Part shown: positions 56,301 through 64,000 of the stretch, in pieces | Position numbering within the stretch: the first letter of the stretch is position 1 | How the letters are laid out: each line of letters opens with the position of its first letter | Assembly (NCBI GenBank): GCA_024734495.1 | Contig: JALMQS010000225.1 | Coordinates: forward strand, 10,121,059-10,185,058 | Direction: 5' to 3' | Length of the DNA: 64,000 nt | Origin: Forficula auricularia | Lineage: Eukaryota; Arthropoda; Insecta; Dermaptera; Forficulidae | Program-made: the position numbers and the translations under genes | Notes under the pieces: model-generated | What the model saw: only the letters and a program-made list of their open reading frames with translations | The model's database searches: none | Told to the model about the DNA's origin: nothing

Positions 56301-59300
56301 GGTAACGATCCTGTTTACTATGATAGAACCATTAAGAATTTAAAACGGAAATGTAGGATAGCATATTCTAATAGGAATAAGTCTTCGAATCATAAAAGAA
56401 AATTCCGAGAGCTAAATAGGCTGTTAATTGAAAAAAAGAATTTGACTAGAGTAAATTATTTGAATAATTATATAGATAGGAATAGTAGTAATAGAAATTG
56501 GTTTAATGTTTATTCGTTTCTTAAGGAATTAAATGTTTCGGCAAATGTCCCTGCGCTTTTAGGGGATGATGGTGAATTGGTTGAGGATAATGTGTTGAAG
56601 GCAAATTTATTAAATAGACAGTATTCGTCCGTTTTTGTACCTCTAGAGGAGGGTGAGTTAGTTGATGGAGGTTCTAGTGATAGTCAGATGGAGGATTTAG
56701 TCATTTTGGAATCGGATGTAGCATTAGGTATTAAGAGGTTAAAACCAGGAAAGGCCTCGGGGGAGGATGAAATTAATAGTGATCTCTTGAAATTTGTAGT
56801 GGATAGTATTTCAAAATTTTTATGTTTACTTTTTAATAGATGTTTGGATGAGGGAACTATGCCTATTGGTTGGAAAAGAGCGTTAGTTATTCCTGTTTAT
56901 AAAGGGGGAGATAAGAGCTTAGCTTGTAATTATAGGCCAGTGAGTTTAACAAGTCTGGTGGGCAAAATTTTAGAGAGGTTGGTAGGCTCTCGTATCCGCT
57001 CGTATTTGGAAGGGCAAGGATGGTTCTATCATAGGCAACATGGTTTTAGAAAAAATTATTCCTGTAATTCTCAATTAGTTTCTTTTATTCAGGAATTACA
57101 GGAAGCTTTGGATAAAAGTAAGTGTGTAGATGCAGTGTTTTTGGACTTTGCCAAGGCTTTCGATAAAGTCAGTCATAAAATTATTTTAGAAAAATTAAAC
57201 TCGTCAGGGTTGTCTGTTAAGTTAATTAAATTTATTCGGTGTTTTCTTAGGGATAGAACTCAAATTGTAAGAGTGGGTTATGATCTGTCTGATAGAGTAG
57301 ATGTCACGTCTGGGGTGATTCAAGGTAGTGTTCTGGGTCCTCTTCTTTTTCTTATATATGTAAATGATTTGCCTTCTATCGTGCAATCATCTATTAGGCT
57401 TTTCGCGGATGATTGTGTCGTATATAGAATAATTGATAATGATTGTGATAGCCTTACTTTACAGAATGACCTGGATCAAATTGAAGGATGGTGTAGATCC
57501 AATTCAATGGAACTAAACCATTCCAAGTCAAATTTGGTTAGATTTAGTACTAGAAATCTGGTTAGTCCTCAAAATTATTACATTGGTGGAAATATTATCA
57601 ATGAATCTAAATTTTATAAATATTTAGGCATACATATTCAGGCAAATTTAAAGTGGGACATGCATATTAGTTATATAGTCAATAAGGCTTATAGGAAATT
57701 GGGGATGTTTGGTAGAATTTTGAAGGGTACATCTAGAGAAGTCAAGTCAAAAGTTTATTTAACTTATGTAAGACCTAATTTAGAGTATTGTTCTGTGGTT
57801 TGGGACAAACATCCACAACGATTAGAGAGAAAAATTGATATGGTACAAAGGAGGGCGGCTAGGTTTGTTTTTGGTAAATTTGATAGGTTTAGTAGTGTCA
57901 CTTCAATGATTAATGAATTAGGATGGTCTAGTTTATTGGAGAGAAGGGAATGGGCTAAATTGAAAGTGATTTTCAAAGCCTATAAGGGTTTTAGGAGTTG
58001 GGAGGAAATAACGAATAGATTTCAGGAACCAAATTATTTAGGTAGAGCTGATCATAGAAAAAAGATTCGTAAGCCAAGATTCTTGAAAAATATCGGTTTA
58101 CATTCATTTGTAGGATCTGGCATTGATTTGTGGAACAGTCTGTCTGTTACTACTTGGGATTATAGTCCTCTGCCCCCTATGATTAAATCAATTATAAATT
58201 TTGTCAAGTCCTAATGTCCTAGAGTTGTGAAAATTTTTATTTAGTTCTCACAAGCAGAGATTAGGTGAGGAGAGAGGTCATACCATCCTTGTTAAGGTTT
58301 TGACCAGGTTTCCTTAACAGCTTATGGCAAATGCCGGGATGGCTAATGCGTCGCTTGCTCCTGGTATCGGGGTTTTTGCGCGGAATTTTTAAATTATTTT
58401 TTGTCTTTTGATGGAAATCTATGGTCATGTTATTTGTTAATGAGCATACATTTCTATTTTTTTTTTCTTTCTTTTTTTTTTTTTTACTTGTTTATTATTT
58501 GTTAAATTGTTGTAATTAATTTGTATTGATGTTTGCTGTATTGTAGCTAGATTGTATTGATGTTTGGAGGACCTAGCCACCGAGGACTTGTGCCTCTAAG
58601 CAGGTCGAGAAATAAAGATTTATTTATTTATTTATTTATTTATTTACCAAACTCAAACAAATTGTGTATACATAATCACTAGCCCCTTAGAAGTATAAAA
58701 TGTAAAAACTACCCCCCCTACATGATTATAAATAATTTTAGGGGGACGGGTTGTATGGTAAAGATGGCCACATCAGAGCACGTCATCTTATTTTTTAAGA
58801 AATCGAAAGAAAGAAAGAGGCAGCTCACCAGAGTGTTGGAAGTTGTCGAATCGCATGATATTATTGATTTTGCTTGATCAAAAGTACATACCCTGATAGT
58901 TTAGCTATATCAAAGAGATCGCAAAAACTCCCCTTACATAAGGCCAACGAGTGACAGAATCGCTAGTACATGTAGTTTTAGATCTCGTTTAGAGCAAGAG
59001 AGATTATAGCAAGAGGGGGTCTGAATCTGAATAGGAAACTGAGCAAATTATTCCAGAGAAGGAAATTGCTCAATGCAAGAGGGGTCAAGAGTGATTGAGA
59101 CGCCTCACATGTGCATTGTGCTCTTCGGCGTATACTTTTCTTAATGCCTAATTTTAATACAAAGTAAAGAAAAAATAGAAAATTTCTAGAGAGAAAGAAA
59201 AATTAATTAAAATTTCTATAATACATGTAAAATTTTCAACACTACAAATACTGTTTTTTTTTTTTTTTTATTATTATTTATTTTAGCTCTTAAAAAAATA

Positions 59301-61179
59301 TGTCTTTCGAAGTTGAAGCTAGAACGCTCAGACTTTCAGACACTTTACAACGCCCGCAGAGGGCAATTTTGAGTAATATTTATTTATTTATTCGATTTAT
59401 AAATAAATATTATAACTCATTATTGAATGATCTGACGGAGAAATGAAAAAATATTAACAAATTTTCTAATCTATGAGGTGGTCCAACTCCAAAGAATTTT
59501 TTTTGGCTTTTCGGCCCTTCTAGCCATCAGCCAATTGTGGGAATCAGATTTTTATAAAAATTAATTTCTTATTTAAACATCAACTCCAAAGGATTGTTTT
59601 GTTCATTAGTTATACAATAATGATGAATTAAAATATTTAAACTCGTTTGCAAGTGATATTATATATTATTGGATAAAAAATACTTGGTAGGTTTCACATT
59701 ACCAACACCAAATTCCTTTAAAAAAAGATAATATACCTGAAAACGGCTTCAAGGCAGTATTGAGAAATAGAAACTATAAAATATTAATACATTTTCACCA
59801 CCTGGGTGATTCAACCCGAAAGAATTCTAGTTTTATCTTGGCAGCCAAAGCCCTTTAAGCTACTTAGCTGATTATTGTGATCTATTAATTAATTTTTTAT
59901 TTAGATGTTTTGTTTATTGGACATGATTTAATGATAAGATATCATAAACGGCGATAAAATTAGGCCTTTTTAATAAATTAATCCTATATTATTCTTTTTT
60001 TGAATATAAATTAAGTAAAATAAAATATTTAAAGGATCATCGAAGTTAAATAACTTGTACCTAATTCTAGGATGGATATGACTATATGCTTAAAATCCTA
60101 CCACCATATATAATTTATTTCGTTTAGGAGGTTGAACTTTCATCGTCAGTTTATTTAATTAGAAATATGTTTATCTACATTATTTCTCAGGGGTTTATTT
60201 ACCCAATTGGAATATAGAAAAATTCGTTGTAATAGCAAACAAAACGAATTTTTCTATATACATTTCAAAATTCAACCACATGAAATAAAACTTTTAACCT
60301 CCCTAATTCTCCTAGAACATGTAATTTTCATTTAATCTATTCTGTATGATCTATAAAGTGAACAAAATTTGTTAAACATTTAAATTTACACGATTTTTAT
60401 GTTTCTCTTCTCAATCTTTAATTTTGACTTTTGTCTCAATTATTTTGTAGGGTCATAAAGTGTCAAAGTACAAATTTGGATTATATAAGCCAACTATTTA
60501 ATTATTTTCTCCTTCAAATGTGTCATGAGATTCGATTTCAATCAAAATCGACTGGGCTTTAGATCTCAATATATGATGACTTAATATACAATTTCGTTTT
60601 AAAATTCCAATTGGTTTTTGAGGTAGAGCGCTCACAATATTTGACTACACACTCATAGACGCAGTAACAGACATGTTCAAATAATAATTAATATCTCTGA
60701 AAATAGTATTTTTTTCCTAATTTATTATATAACACTGTTTTTCTAGGTCATAATGCCATGTATTCATTGATTTTTTTTTTGTATCAAAGCCGAAATGAGG
60801 ACTTTTTTGAGGAATTTCTAAAAAAACTTTTTTTCAAACACTATTACAATATTTTCCACATAGTCTATATTGTTAAAATAAGAAAAAAAAATGAAATTAT
60901 TTTTTAAAAAAGAGGGTAAAATTATCCATTCGGGGGTTCTACTGTTATTTAACACAAATTTTTATTGGAATATAAAGAATAGAAATTTCATACTTATCCG
61001 AGAGTGTATAACCAAGTATTGAGCAGTGATTGAATGCCTAAATATCTGTAAATAGAATTATATCTTTAAAATCAAAAACTCAAATTAATAAATAGGTCTT
61101 ATTACCGATTGGACATTATATTCAAGCAGCACTGCACTCTGGTCTGGGAAATGTCATATCCAGATACATTATATTTATC
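47261..61179 (-). CDS. DPP4: Dipeptidyl peptidase 4-like serine protease (family S9B), 5' incomplete
   Basis: Eleven exons are visible (61179-61106, 61045-60998, 54179-53983, 53916-53649, 52626-52288, 49724-49608, 49443-49141, 48339-48141, 48059-47885, 47745-47534, 47356-47261), about 675 residues. The membrane anchor and first propeller blade would lie right of the window. Seen: propeller segment YDISQ/VLLEYN; IYYKN and PDWVYEEEV, the double-Glu substrate clamp; FAQFND; GWSYGG with the catalytic Ser; GNADDNVH with the catalytic Asp; ENHGL with the catalytic His. It should cleave X-Pro/X-Ala dipeptides from peptide N-termini at the cell surface or after secretion. Internal splice phases agree except between exons 60998 and 54179, where a short exon or an error is likely. 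Exon 61106 has a one-base frameshift near 61125. Introns contain a CR1 LINE, a TA-target MITE and foldbacks. Confidence 0.93.
47534..47745 (-). CDS. DPP4: DPP4 exon with catalytic Asp (DDNVH)
   Basis: 212 bp, acceptor TTTTAG, donor GTAAAA, phase 1 to 0. It encodes DSIYTERYMGLP and LLIHGNADDNVHYQQSMALA. Confidence 0.95.
47885..48059 (-). CDS. DPP4: DPP4 exon with catalytic Ser (GWSYGG)
   Basis: 175 bp, acceptor AATTAG, donor GTATTT, phase 0 to 1. It encodes RIGIWGWSYGGFATASAL and CGVSVAPVTNWIFY. The Ser of G-W-S-Y-G-G is the nucleophile. Confidence 0.95.
48141..48339 (-). CDS. DPP4: DPP4 exon (YAGPGS...DGRGS)
   Basis: 199 bp, acceptor ACTCAG, donor GTAAAT, phase 2 to 0. It encodes YAGPGSVQIVSGF and FIDGRGSANDGQ, with LGNFEIVDQ leading to the catalytic exon. 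Confidence 0.95.
48489..49083. repeat. Large foldback in DPP4 intron with paired CTGAAGA...GAAACG motifs
   Basis: Near-perfect arms of about 270 bp start from AGGTATCAGTTGGATGCGCT. They meet near 48790, where a short spacer separates GAAGCTACAATTCTTATTTT-type arms. Both arms hold the motif: plus strand 49000-49030 (GGCC/GGCC stem) and minus strand 48573-48543 (GGCC/TGGC stem). Confidence 0.88.
49141..49443 (-). CDS. DPP4: DPP4 exon (CTYASVSFS)
   Basis: 303 bp, acceptor TTGCAG, donor GTAAGA, phase 2 to 2. It encodes CTYASVSFSIDMSHAALTCS, CSGPDVPHTAFF and the start of the hydrolase domain (KIPLLVNV). Confidence 0.94.
49608..49724 (-). CDS. DPP4: DPP4 exon (YFSGTGENAP)
   Basis: 117 bp, acceptor AAACAG, donor GTAAGT, phase 2 to 2. 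It encodes YFSGTGENAPTQLHIYGASL and the CASC pair before the family's C-x-Y-A-S-V-S-F-S. Confidence 0.92.
50160..50570. repeat. Foldback with tRNA-like B box
   Basis: Arms with AAATATTTTTACATTGCATA and complement. The plus strand at 50450-50466 has GGGTTCGATTCC, a B box. A relative of the cluster at 33390-34345. Confidence 0.75.
50605..50945 (-). repeat. Inverted paralogue of 4440-4747 plus 6760-6800 (empty site)
   Basis: Continuous homology across the point where the 2-kb foldback is inserted at 4748-6759. It lies in a DPP4 intron. Confidence 0.7.
51392..52200. mobile_element. Unclassified ~0.8-kb insertion with GC-rich head
   Basis: Flanked by TATTACGAGCTTT (51379-51391) and TATTATGAGCTTT (52201-52213), a 13-bp duplication with one mismatch. 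The uninterrupted relative is at 27940-28130. The first 50 bases are unusually GC-rich (CCCTCCGGGCTGGTGGCC), and the right end is TA-rich with TCTATATTCTATA. No ORF. The long target duplication suggests a retroposon; class unknown. Confidence 0.6.
52288..52626 (-). CDS. DPP4: DPP4 exon (FDVSWLEEE, propeller)
   Basis: 339 bp, acceptor TTTATAG, donor GTAAGT, phase 2 to 2. It encodes SEPILFDVSWLEEEILALW through GATWPGKALYKGNIEAQTLY. Confidence 0.92.
52697..53603. mobile_element. MITE with TA target, GGGGG ends and TTGATAC repeats
   Basis: The left end GGGGGTAACCGGGAACATTG and the right end, complement GGGGGAAACGGGG, are flanked by TA. Subterminal copies of ATTGATAC/GTATCAAT recur inside. It lies in a DPP4 intron. 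A TA target suggests a Tc1/mariner-type MITE. A second copy, 61442-62362, results from the tandem duplication. Confidence 0.6.
53649..53916 (-). CDS. DPP4: DPP4 exon (EEVLGSGSALW)
   Basis: 268 bp, acceptor AAACAG, donor GTAGGT, phase 1 to 2. It completes DWVYEEEV and encodes GSGSALWVSPDGKKLCFAQF and IRYPKAGVINPTIALFWVEL. Confidence 0.94.
53983..54179 (-). CDS. DPP4: DPP4 exon (LATW...DWVYE)
   Basis: 197 bp, acceptor TTTAAAG, donor GTAAAT, phase 2 to 1. It encodes SINQLAQGKQLSLATWTG, FVFDNNIYYKNSA and GIPGIIYNGIPDWVYE. Confidence 0.92.
54371..54899 (+). repeat. Copy of the ATGGTCAAGTATTG family, host of the CR1 insertion
   Basis: It contains the AACCATGGCATTTCACTCTA block and a 15-G run at about 54741. 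It is cut at 54899 by the LINE and resumes at about 58643 with CCAAACTCAAACAAATTGTG. Confidence 0.75.
54838..55422 (+). CDS. CR1-type LINE ORF1, 5'-truncated: SGNH/GDSL-like esterase domain
   Basis: A 194-codon ORF. Its first 20 codons (to about 54899) are host-repeat sequence, so the ATG at 54838 is not the element's own. The rest is a GDSL-like fold as in CR1/L2 ORF1: VLILGDSLF (block I), SSWCFPGIRFEQLENM, VFIHVGTHNIYD, FSGIIYRRDV, and NGINLNRSGSYKLG at the end. Block I Ser is present, but GTND is GTHN and the usual D-x-x-H is N-x-x-N, so the catalytic triad looks lost. It overlaps ORF2 by frame at 55422. ORF1 esterase domains may help nucleoprotein or membrane interactions. Confidence 0.8.
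   Translation: MQKITAQYGGGRSKNENLGHLLDNSGVREIDNRVLILGDSLFKYSASYTASRGFSSWCFPGIRFEQLENMVERYVGARKDLVFIHVGTHNIYDITAEVFRLKFDRLVISLRNKFQGAKLIFSGIIYRRDVDFRRINWANHILESVCFKYGCKFINSNSYLDYKDLGMNGINLNRSGSYKLGKVCIDSILEYQKN
54900..58645 (+). mobile_element. CR1-type non-LTR retrotransposon, 5'-truncated
   Basis: It holds the end of ORF1, all of ORF2 and a 3' UTR, and finishes with AATAAAG and five or more ATTT repeats (58610-58645). Short-repeat tails, an esterase ORF1 and an APE endonuclease plus reverse transcriptase fit the CR1/L2 group. It is inserted into a copy of the ATGGTCAAGTATTG repeat inside a DPP4 intron; the 5' end begins within ORF1. Low decay of ORF2 implies a recent insertion, before the local tandem duplication. 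Confidence 0.9.
55422..58214 (+). CDS. LINE ORF2: AP endonuclease and reverse transcriptase
   Basis: The frame is open from 55422 to the TAA at 58212-58214. No ATG lies near its beginning; it starts in the frame just after the ORF1 stop, so translation may depend on re-initiation or a non-ATG start such as TTG at 55473. The endonuclease (about residues 1-215) has INCRSIL, VIVGTESWL, CGDLNLPNVNW and the catalytic SDHYSVVIEY. The reverse transcriptase has KASGEDEINSDLLK, YRPVSLTS, AVFLDFAKAFDKVSH, GVIQGSVLGPLLFLIYVNDL and the active site FADDCVVY. A C-terminal domain follows with VRPNLEYCSVVWDKH. It carries out target-primed reverse transcription. All motifs are intact. Confidence 0.95.
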   Translation, partial: NGGGKRTIFRNRNQRFKLLIINCRSILNKILNFGQHVDLINPDVIVGTESWLREEISNNEVFPKGYIVYRRDRQSVRGGGVFIAVKDSLPSSLNFLDLQEEMLGVNVKFGRISRVIIGLYRSPSQDRNFLNCTSMQSKDILVCGDLNLPNVNWSSATNSNSLAQILVDDIFKSRNFIQIVREGTRQRSSGQASVLDVCLTNFDSDNMRVTIEDGISDHYSVVIEYSGSVSQSLTFEKKHWLYRLGDKMGFNNFLESKFLEWSVIRDVDQQWDGLMNLLEEGKYKFIPSKLVKVGNDPVYYDRTIKNLKRKCRIAYSNRNKSSNHKRKFRELNRLLIEKKNLTRVNYLNNYIDRNSSNRNWFNVYSFLKELNVSANVPALLGDDGELVEDNVLKANLLNRQYSSVFVPLEEGELVDGGSSDSQMEDLVILESDVALGIKRLKPGKASGEDEINSDLLKFVVDSISKFLCLLFNRCLDEGTMPIGWKRALVIPVYKGGDKSLACNYRPVSLTSLVGKILERLVGSRIRSYLEGQGWFYHRQHGFRKNYSCNSQLVSFIQELQEALDKSKCVDAVFLDFAKAFDKVSHKIILEKLNSSGLSVKLIKFIRCFLRDRTQIVRVGYDLSDRVDVTSGVIQGSVLGPLLFLIYVNDLPSIVQSSIRLFADDCVVYRIIDNDCDSLTLQNDLDQIEGWCRSNSMELNHSKSNLVRFSTRNLVSPQNYYIGGNIINESKFYKYLGIHIQANLKWDMHISYIVNKAYRKLGMFGRILKGTSREVKSKVYLTYVRPNLEYCSVVWDKHPQRLERKIDMVQRRAARFVFGKFDRFSSVTSMINELGWSSLLERREWAKLKVIFKAYKGFRSWEEITNRFQEPNYLGRADHRKKIRKPRFLKNIGLHSFVGSGIDLWNSLSVTTWDYSPLPPMIKSIINFVKS
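58650..60993. other. DPP4 intron right of the LINE, mostly unrecognised
   Basis: It holds the resumed host repeat (to about 58790), a T-run at 59252-59270, a short piece of the TTTCACATTACCAACACC repeat (59690-59715) and a minus-strand relative of the ATGGTCAAGTATTG family (about 60650-60900). No exon is recognised. Confidence 0.45.
60998..61045 (-). CDS. DPP4: DPP4 exon (propeller, FRHS...AQY)
   Basis: The acceptor is TTTACAG. It encodes IFRHSITAQYLVIHSR, the conserved R-H-S-x-T-A-x-Y strand. The donor is ATAAGT if cut after the Arg, or GTATGA four bases later, so the 3' boundary is uncertain. Confidence 0.75.
61106..61179 (-). CDS. DPP4: DPP4 exon (N-terminal propeller), one-base frameshift
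   Basis: Acceptor TTTTTTAG, donor GTAATA. It reads DKYNVSGYDISQTRV, then, only after a one-base shift near 61125, VLLEYNVQS. This is the usual S-x-D/Q...VLLEYN strand of DPP4. The shift may be an assembly error or a real lesion. Confidence 0.75.
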
Positions 61180-61261
61180 CTAAAAAAGAATTTAAAAATA
61201 TGTGTGAGCCTCATCCATATAGCCTTGTGGGGAAAATGATACTTATTTAGCCGTGTATGTT

Positions 61262-61386
61262 ATTGAAATAATTTAAATTTCCTAATTTTAATAAATTTTA
61301 TTTGTCATGAAATATTAGTGGGTTTTAAAATAATAATTTAAATTTCCTAATTTAATAAATTCTATTTCTCATGAAATATTAGAGGA
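61262..61386. repeat. Two direct ~62-bp copies
   Basis: AATAATTTAAATTTCCTAAT through CATGAAATATTAG occurs twice next to the left boundary of the right duplication copy. Confidence 0.75.
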
Positions 61387-62407
61387 TTTAAAATTAAATA
61401 GTTCAACAAAAACACTTCTTAGAAAAATAAATTAAAGGATAGGGGTAACCGGGAACATTGATACGTTTTTTTTTTTGGAAAACTAAAAAAATGATTTTAC
61501 TAACAGTAATAATAAAAACTAATACACTCCATTTATACATTTGTTAATCTACCCATAGAAAGTTTCATTCGAGTTTGGTTTTGAAAACACCATATTAAAA
61601 TTCTTATCACATTTTGTTTTCTTAAATGGTTTGTATCAATCTGCCCCCTACTGAGGGGACAATGATACACCTTTAGGCACATTGATTTGTCCATCAAATA
61701 ATAAAAAATAAAAGTGATTAATAGGTTTACGATAAAATAAAATTTGTTTTTCTAGATAATTTGTGTATTTCAAGTAAAGTATTACAAGTTAAAACAAAGT
61801 ACATAAAATGAAAGAATATTACCTCAGATAATATACCATAAATAATAGTAAAACTCTATCTATATAATTCTAAGGACAAGACTAGAATTTATATTTTTTA
61901 TCTTAACATAAACTTTTAGAAAATAATATTATAATAAAGTAAAAAACAGCCCATAATATAGTAGTACAAAATAAACTGCAAAGTCAACTGAATCATTCTG
62001 CCCCAAAGAGAAGTCATTTTACTTAAAACCCATTGTCACAATAAACCAACAGTAAATTAATTCAAAACTTAAAGTCAATTCTGGAAAATAAATGCTTTGG
62101 TATAAATTCCCTAGCCAGAAGATGTAACTATTTAAATAAATCTAAAAACAAAAACTTAAAAAAAAATCACTTAGACTAGAAGATTAGAGGTAAACTTTGT
62201 TTATAAAAAAATGACTGAATAAACATGATTGAGAATTTTCCCTGAGCTAAGGGAAACAAAGACTTTTATGGAGGAGAAGATGTGAACTACCTGAGCACCG
62301 CCGATCTTCAAAATTTTCGACTGTATCAATGTTCTCGCGTATCAATCTACCCCGTTTCCCCCTACATATGAAAAATGTTTACTAAATTCATATATTTTCA
62401 TACCTAC

Positions 62408-62670
62408 CTGAGATTCCTTGGTAAATCCAGGGAATTAATTTCTGGAGGAGAGAATTTTCACTTGTAGTACTCCACCCAAAAAGCGCGATTGTTGGATTAA
62501 TGACTCCTGCTTTTTGGATAACGAATTTTAACAGTACTAGGATATTGCTCTGCGAGTACCATAATGCATATACAAAGTTTCTGGTACGAAAGTATCATTA
62601 AATTGAGCAAAGCAAAGCTTTTTCCGTCTGGAGAAACCCAGAGAGCTGAGCCACTTCCCAGCTACCTCTT
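62408..62670 (-). pseudogene. DPP4: Degraded copy of DPP4 exon 53649-53916
   Basis: 263 bp instead of 268, with several indels (for example one A fewer in GACGGAAAAAG and two bases missing in ACTCGCAGAG). The splice sites are still present. The reading frame is lost. It lies upstream of the N-terminal exons, out of order. Confidence 0.85.
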
Positions 62671-62736
62671 CTGTTTAAGATAAAATTGAATGTTCAATTC
62701 TAAAATACTATTATCATATAATTGTAAACAATTTAC

Positions 62737-62936
62737 CTTCGTAAACCCAATCTGGGATTCCATTGTAAATAATTCCAGGAATCCCAGAAAATGTTATTTG
62801 TACTTCTCTATCAGCATCCTGCTGAATTTTTTATAGTAGATATTGTATCAAAAACAAAAACTATAGCATTGCCTTAGTTTTGCCAGTCCATGTAGCCAAA
62901 CTTAATTGTTTTCCTTGAGCTAGTTGATTAATAGAC
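62737..62936 (-). pseudogene. DPP4: Degraded copy of DPP4 exon 53983-54179
   Basis: 200 bp instead of 197, with compensating and non-compensating indels (AAAACTAAGGC and CAGGATG segments). The frame is broken internally. Confidence 0.85.
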
Positions 62937-63130
62937 CTTTAAAATATATTTATGTAATTAAATACTCTATTAATGTTTATATAAAATAAGGAGACATAGG
63001 CGCTCGGATGAGGGGGGGGGGGGGCGACTCGGGGAGCTTAAGCCCCCTCTGACCTTTGAAGTGGGTCATGTCATTTGCGTTTTTTGAAATAAAGTTTTTT
63101 ACTTTAGGCATAGTTTAGCTCAACTTTTTT

Positions 63131-63657
63131 TACTACCATACAGGGTATGGTCAAGTATTGTAATCGTGCATGGAAAAGTTTTTCCTTCTTTTTTTCGAAA
63201 TCTATCAAAAATTGTGAAACTATTTCGATTAAAAAAATTGAGCGAAACCATGGCATTTCACTCTACAAAAAGCTTCCCAATAACTGAACATCGAAAAAAT
63301 TATATTTTTCTAGATAATAACTGTTTTGTCAAAATGTCTGTTAGTCTGTGCGTTACCAAATTTTTGTGGACGAGCTAGCTCAAAAACTAGTTTGAATATC
63401 GAAACCAAATTTCACACGTAGTTTTGGTCATTGAGATTAAAGTTGAATAGATTTTGGCACATATCGACTCAAAATTAAGGGGAGTGGAGGGGGGGGGGGG
63501 GGTTAAAAATTAAAAATCTAGGCCATTTGAGCAAACTCAACCAAATTTTGTATACATAATCAGTGAACCCCAAGAAGTGTAAAAATGCAAAAAATAACCG
63601 CCCAATACGGTGGGGGTAGGTCAAAAAATGAAAATCTTGGCCATTTACTAGATAATT
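63131..63657 (+). repeat. Copy of the ATGGTCAAGTATTG family (duplicate)
   Basis: Counterpart of 54371-54899 in the right duplication copy, with a 14-G run at about 63489 and a second G-run at about 63012. Confidence 0.75.
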
Positions 63658-64000
63658 CAGGGGTTAGAGAAATTGATAATAGAGTTTTAATTTTAGGGGA
63701 TAGTTTATTTAAATATTCGGCATCTTATACTGCATCCCGGGGGTTTAGTTCATGGTGTTTCCCGGGTATAAGATTTGAACAGTTGGAAAATATGGTAGAG
63801 AGGTATGTAGGGGCTAGAAAGGATTTAGTTTTTATTCATGTAGGCACGCATAATATCTATGATATTACTGCTGAGGTATTCCGTTTAAAATTTGATAGAT
63901 TAGTTATTTCTCTTAGAAATAAATTTCAGGGAGCAAAATTAATATTTAGTGGTATAATTTATAGAAGGGATGTAGATTTTAGAAGGATTAATTGGGCAAA
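63658..64000 (+). mobile_element. CR1 LINE 5' part (duplicate), cut by window edge
   Basis: Identical in content to 54900-55254: the ORF1 esterase segment from VREIDNRVLILGDSLF onward. Confidence 0.9.

Larger units (their letters stand above)
61399..64000. repeat. Tandem segmental duplication, right copy (runs off the window)
   Basis: Direct copy of 52652-55254 with scattered short indels. Its left boundary falls in the intron just upstream of the exon at 52626. It includes the same CR1 5' junction (at about 63657), so the duplication is younger than that insertion. Confidence 0.92.

Overview
The window is a piece of an arthropod, most probably insect, nuclear genome. It is strongly AT-rich, its genes are split by GT-AG introns, two chemoreceptor genes of arthropod type are present, and most of the remaining DNA is transposon debris. 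There is no bacterial-style operon and no CRISPR array. Species and order cannot be read from the sequence.

Three multi-exon host genes can be assembled by hand with matching splice phases. (1) A divergent ionotropic receptor (IR) on the plus strand, exons from 2554 to 21224, covers the ligand-binding lobes, pore and last membrane helix; its 5' part lies left of the window. (2) A complete gustatory receptor (GR) of 407 residues on the minus strand has 8 exons from 43432 down to 23113. It is convergent with the IR and carries introns of about 4.3, 5.1 and 8.7 kb filled with repeats. (3) A DPP4-type serine peptidase (family S9B) on the minus strand has at least 11 exons from 61179 down to 47261, with the Ser, Asp and His catalytic motifs intact; its N-terminal exons lie right of the window.

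Region by region: 1-2300 holds a MADF-domain element split by an RTE-like LINE. 2554-21224 is the IR gene, interrupted by foldback elements, a P-like DNA transposon and a tandem duplication (9808-15475 and 15576-19625) joined by a 100-N gap. 23113-43432 is the GR gene with a 4.3-kb hAT element, a second hAT element, a Mutator-type MITE and many foldbacks in its introns. 43433-47260 is intergenic, with LINE remnants and a broken MADF gene. 47261-64000 is the DPP4 gene, with a CR1-type LINE (ORF2 of 913 codons intact) in an intron and a second, degraded copy of two DPP4 exons near the right edge.

The most unusual signal is a short motif shared by at least seven otherwise unrelated foldback families: CTGANGA, one extra base, a short stem whose sequence differs between families but stays self-complementary, then GAAA. 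This resembles the core of a hammerhead ribozyme. Other points of interest are the P-like element with a THAP exon, an 8-bp target duplication and a sequenced empty site, several nested insertions dated by empty-site paralogues, and two large near-identical tandem duplications that may be unmerged haplotypes.
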